Of a stretch of 7,770 nt of DNA, positions 5,720 to 7,770 are shown in pieces (the first letter of the stretch is position 1; every line of letters begins with the position of its first letter). This DNA is from Acidobacteriaceae bacterium (GTDB taxonomy: Bacteria; Acidobacteriota; Terriglobia; Terriglobales; Acidobacteriaceae), in contig PKXI01000206.1 of assembly GCA_003133425.1 (NCBI GenBank), forward strand, positions 1,522 to 9,291, written 5' to 3'. The notes beneath the pieces are model-generated. The model searched no databases. It saw nothing but the letters and a program-made list of their open reading frames with translations, and was not told where the DNA came from. Position numbers and translations under genes: made by a program.

Positions 5720-6498
5720 ATATCCGCTTTAAGCATCTCCGTTTTTCACTTCGCGTTTCAGGGCTTCTGTTTTTGACTGTGCTGGCAGCAGGCATTGCAG
5801 TTTCGCCCCTGCGGCTGGCCGCGCTGCAATCCGCACCGGCCGCCGAGTCTCCTATTCCGGCGCCCAACGCGGCTGCCGTAGAGGCTCCCAAGTCCCAGTC
5901 CGAAGCCCCCAAGTCTCAAGAAGAACAGAACAAGGCGTTCCTGCTTGATGGCCCGATCGTGAAGTGGACTGCAAAGACCTTCAATCTCAGCAACGAGACC
6001 GCAGCCGGCATCTTCGAGTTCACCAACTTCGCCGTGATCGTGCTGCTGGTTGGCATTCCGGTTGCACGCATCCTGCCCAAGGTGTTTCGCAAGCGCTCGC
6101 AGACCCTGGTCCACAACCTCAAGACCGCTCGCGAGGCGACCGAAGATGCCAATACCCGCCTGAGCGCGGTTGAAGCCAAGCTGGCGGGACTCGACGACGA
6201 GATCAAGAAGTTTCGCGCCCAGGTGGAGCAGGAAAGCCTGGAAGACGAAGCCCGCGTTAAATCTTCTCTTGCAGAGGAAAGCGCCCGCATTGTCCAGGCC
6301 GCCGAGCAGGAACTCAGCGTGGCAGCAGCACAGGCCCGGCGCGGCTTGCGCCATTTCGCCGCGGATCTGGCCGTCGAGCAGGCCGCAAAGCAATTGGTCC
6401 TCACGCCGGAAACCGATCGCGCACTGATTGCCGAATTCGTTGGGCAGGTTTCAAGCGATGTGGCCGGTAACGGCAAAACCAAAGGGGGACAGAACTAG
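5716..6498 (+). CDS. atpF: F-type ATP synthase subunit b (long, N-terminal extension)
   Basis: A 260-residue b-type stalk subunit, about 100 residues longer than usual. The extra length is N-terminal: basic residues 4-13, a hydrophobic segment (14-29) resembling a signal peptide, then an Ala/Pro-rich linker (38-70) with APKSQ twice. The membrane helix proper is about 99-119, followed by a long charged helix (122-225) typical of b. Cleavage of the leader would leave the N-terminus outside, the normal b topology. The start codon is TTG at 5716, inside TTGA, which overlaps the TGA stop of the upstream gene; GGGGG at 5705-5709 can act as ribosome binding site. Translational coupling is therefore likely. 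The delta gene follows directly. The function call is solid from helix architecture and position; the exact start is less certain. Confidence 0.85.
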   Translation: MNIRFKHLRFSLRVSGLLFLTVLAAGIAVSPLRLAALQSAPAAESPIPAPNAAAVEAPKSQSEAPKSQEEQNKAFLLDGPIVKWTAKTFNLSNETAAGIFEFTNFAVIVLLVGIPVARILPKVFRKRSQTLVHNLKTAREATEDANTRLSAVEAKLAGLDDEIKKFRAQVEQESLEDEARVKSSLAEESARIVQAAEQELSVAAAQARRGLRHFAADLAVEQAAKQLVLTPETDRALIAEFVGQVSSDVAGNGKTKGGQN

Positions 6499-7038
6499 AT
6501 GGCCGCCTTCGTTTCCCGTTACGCCAGCGCATTTGCCGATGTGGTTACCGCCGCCAAACTGGATACAGCCGCAATCGACGGGCAGTTAACCGACTTTCTT
6601 GCGACCTGGGATAGCAGCCCCGAACTCCGCGAGTTTTTCGAGAACCCGGCCATTCCCGCGGTCCAGAAAGTGGAAATTCTGGACAAGCTGAACGCCAAGC
6701 TGAAGCTGCAGAAGGAACTGCGCAACCTGATCGCCGTGCTCATTTCGAACAATCGCATCAGCCATGTACGCGAAGTGGCCGAGGCCTATCGCAGGTTGTT
6801 GCAGGAACAGTTGGGGATTCGCCCCGCGGAGATTGTGACCGCGCGCGAACTCGACAGCAAGGAACGCGAAGCGCTGGTAGTCGAGATTGCCAAACTGGCC
6901 GGCTCCCAAATTGATGCCAGCTTCACGCTGGACAAATCCATCCTCGGCGGCACGGTGGTGCGCATCGGCTCCACGGTCTACGACGGCTCCGTGCGCGGAC
7001 GCCTGGAACGGTTGAAGGAAGCATTGATTGCCGGCTGA
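6499..7038 (+). CDS. atpH: F-type ATP synthase subunit delta (OSCP)
   Basis: A 179-residue subunit of normal family length. Delta sits on top of F1 and clamps the b stalk to the alpha3beta3 head. Residues 1 to about 105 form the helical N-terminal domain (starting with FVSRYASAFADVV, 4-16). The C-terminal domain ends with the family signature GGTVVRIGSTVYDGSVRGRL (150-169). The ATG directly abuts the TAG of the preceding b gene, with GGGGGA at 6484-6489 as ribosome binding site. Its stop codon is enclosed in a GC-rich hairpin. The usual close junction to atpA is missing: 203 bases, mostly heptamer-repeat element, intervene. Confidence 0.95.
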   Translation: MAAFVSRYASAFADVVTAAKLDTAAIDGQLTDFLATWDSSPELREFFENPAIPAVQKVEILDKLNAKLKLQKELRNLIAVLISNNRISHVREVAEAYRRLLQEQLGIRPAEIVTARELDSKEREALVVEIAKLAGSQIDASFTLDKSILGGTVVRIGSTVYDGSVRGRLERLKEALIAG

Positions 7039-7045
7039 GGCCGGC
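7030..7045 (+). other. GC hairpin around the atpH stop codon
   Basis: GCCGGC (7030-7035) and GCCGGC (7040-7045) pair fully around a TGAG loop that contains the atpH TGA stop. No T-tract follows. It could shape translation termination or reinitiation or mRNA stability at this junction, or be chance: GCC GGC is a common Ala-Gly coding sequence at this GC content. Confidence 0.45.
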
Positions 7046-7048
7046 AGT

Positions 7049-7076
7049 GATCAGCGATCAGGGGTCAGGGATCAGA
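7049..7076. repeat. Heptamer repeat array, GATCAGG orientation
   Basis: Four in-phase 7-base units: GATCAGC, GATCAGG, GGTCAGG and GATCAGA. Bases 7056-7075 are exactly complementary to 7201-7220, making this the left arm of an inverted pair like the one at 1705/1807. In both left arms the array runs directly into a short A-run (GATCAGAAAA). Confidence 0.82.
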
Positions 7077-7200
7077 AAAACCGGACCGCAGACACTGACA
7101 GGCTTTTGAGTAGAGAAGTTCAAGAAGTCAGAGATTCGAACAAGGGAGATGAAGGAGATAGGCGGTTTTTGATCGGTGTTCCGCGCAACGCGGAGAAAGA
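7077..7200. other. Interior of the heptamer element between atpH and atpA
   Basis: No gene is visible. The stretch 7111-7162 is strongly purine-rich. CGGTTTTTGATC (7163-7174) is nearly complementary to the segment just after the left array (7070-7083), extending the inverted repeat inward. A compact hairpin with stem TCCGCG/CGCGGA and loop CAA lies at 7180-7194. The interior shares no obvious similarity with that of the 1705-1844 element. Confidence 0.5.
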
Positions 7201-7235
7201 CTGATCCCTGACCCCTGATCCCTGATCCCTGAGGA
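7201..7235. repeat. Heptamer repeat array, CTGATCC orientation, reaching the atpA RBS
   Basis: Units CTGATCC, CTGACCC, CTGATCC, CTGATCC and the divergent CTGAGGA, all in phase. The last unit supplies GAGGA (7231-7235), the apparent Shine-Dalgarno sequence for atpA, six bases before its ATG. The repeat therefore ends inside the translation start region. Confidence 0.8.
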
Positions 7236-7241
7236 ACGGAA

Positions 7242-7770
7242 ATGGCTCAGATCAAGGCAGACGAGATTACTCAGTTACTTCGCGAGCAGATCGCGAACTA
7301 CGATTCGAAGGTCCAGGTCGACGAAGTCGGGACCATTACATCGCTTGGCGACGGCATTGCCCGCCTGCACGGTTTAGACAAGGTGATGGCCGGCGAGTTG
7401 CTCGCCTTTCCGCACGACATCGCCGGTTTGGCCCTGACTCTTGAAGAAGATCAGGTGGGCGCCGTTATTCTGGGCGACTACACCGAACTCAGCGAAGGCA
7501 ACGAGGTCAAGCGCACCGGAAAGATTCTCTCCGTGCCGGTAGGCGAGGCCATGATCGGCCGCGTCGTCAACGCGCTCGGCATCCCCATCGACGACAAGGG
7601 CCCCATCGCCACCACTCAGTTTCTGCCCGTCGAGCGCCTGGCCCCTGGCATCATCGACCGCCAGCCTGTGCGCGAGCCCATGGCCACTGGCCTCAAGGCT
7701 ATCGACTCCATGATTCCCATCGGTCGCGGCCAGCGCGAGCTGATCATTGGCGACCGTCAGACCGGCAAGA
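7242..7770 (+). CDS. atpA: F-type ATP synthase subunit alpha (5' part)
   Basis: The first 176 codons of the alpha subunit, the non-catalytic nucleotide-binding partner of beta in the F1 head; the full protein is usually a little over 500 residues. The N-terminus ([16 protein letters not shown], 6-21) is the delta-contacting helix. The beta-barrel domain follows ([17 protein letters not shown], 29-45), then [14 protein letters not shown] (100-113) and [14 protein letters not shown] (152-165). The frame runs off the window inside Walker A, with GDRQTGK at 170-176 and the expected Thr just outside. Start: ATG with GAGGA six bases upstream. The product should continue past 7770, probably followed by the gamma, beta and epsilon genes. 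No frameshift is seen. Confidence 0.97.
   Translation, partial: MAQIKADEITQLLREQIANYDSKVQVDEVGTITSLGDGIARLHGLDKVMAGELLAFPHDIAGLALTLEEDQVGAVILGDYTELSEGNEVKRTGKILSVPVGEAMIGRVVNALGIPIDDKGPIATTQFLPVERLAPGIIDRQPVREPMATGLKAIDSMIPIGRGQRELIIGDRQTGK

Noticed and set aside
1..7770. A novel multi-gene defence, metabolic or mobile system
   Set aside because: All genes belong to recognisable families (BshC, esterase-type hydrolase, S10 peptidase, ATP synthase) with no shared operon across the blocks, no nuclease, transposase or toxin-like gene, and no unexplained conserved reading frame.

Overview
The window reads as a chromosomal stretch from an acidobacterium, most likely class Terriglobia (Acidobacteriaceae type). 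This is inferred from high GC, a bacillithiol gene (bshC), an exported S10 serine carboxypeptidase of the kind acidobacteria carry in many copies, and two families of short intergenic repeats. No rRNA, tRNA, CRISPR array or transposase is visible. All supported genes lie on the + strand.

Layout. Bases 1-89 hold a palindromic repeat and the leader of bshC (90-1697), the last enzyme of bacillithiol synthesis. A heptamer-repeat element (1705-1844) fills the next gap and abuts a putative promoter for an exported alpha/beta-hydrolase (1880-2833). After a 195-bp gap comes an exported S10 serine carboxypeptidase (3029-4642). A 618-bp non-coding region follows. It holds three palindromes spaced 62 bp apart (4649-4824), a stretch with potential RNA structure ending in a terminator-like hairpin (about 4990-5114), a CRP/FNR-like palindrome (5132-5147) and a sigma70-like promoter (5176-5204).

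That promoter leads into the F-type ATP synthase genes: a short b/b' subunit (5261-5719), a long b subunit with a signal-like N-terminal extension (5716-6498), delta (6499-7038) and the start of alpha (7242 to the window end, cut inside the Walker A motif). The first three are overlapping or abutting and look co-translated. The delta-alpha junction is instead opened by a second heptamer-repeat element (7049-7235) that runs from just after the atpH stop into the atpA ribosome binding site. Genes for subunits a and c are not next to atpF, so the F0 genes are probably split between loci.

bshC and the two exported hydrolases have no obvious functional link to the ATP synthase genes. No novel multi-gene system is supported. 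The signals that most deserve a second look are the two repeat families, the repeat inside the atp operon, the CRP-like site upstream of it, and the long b subunit's N-terminus.
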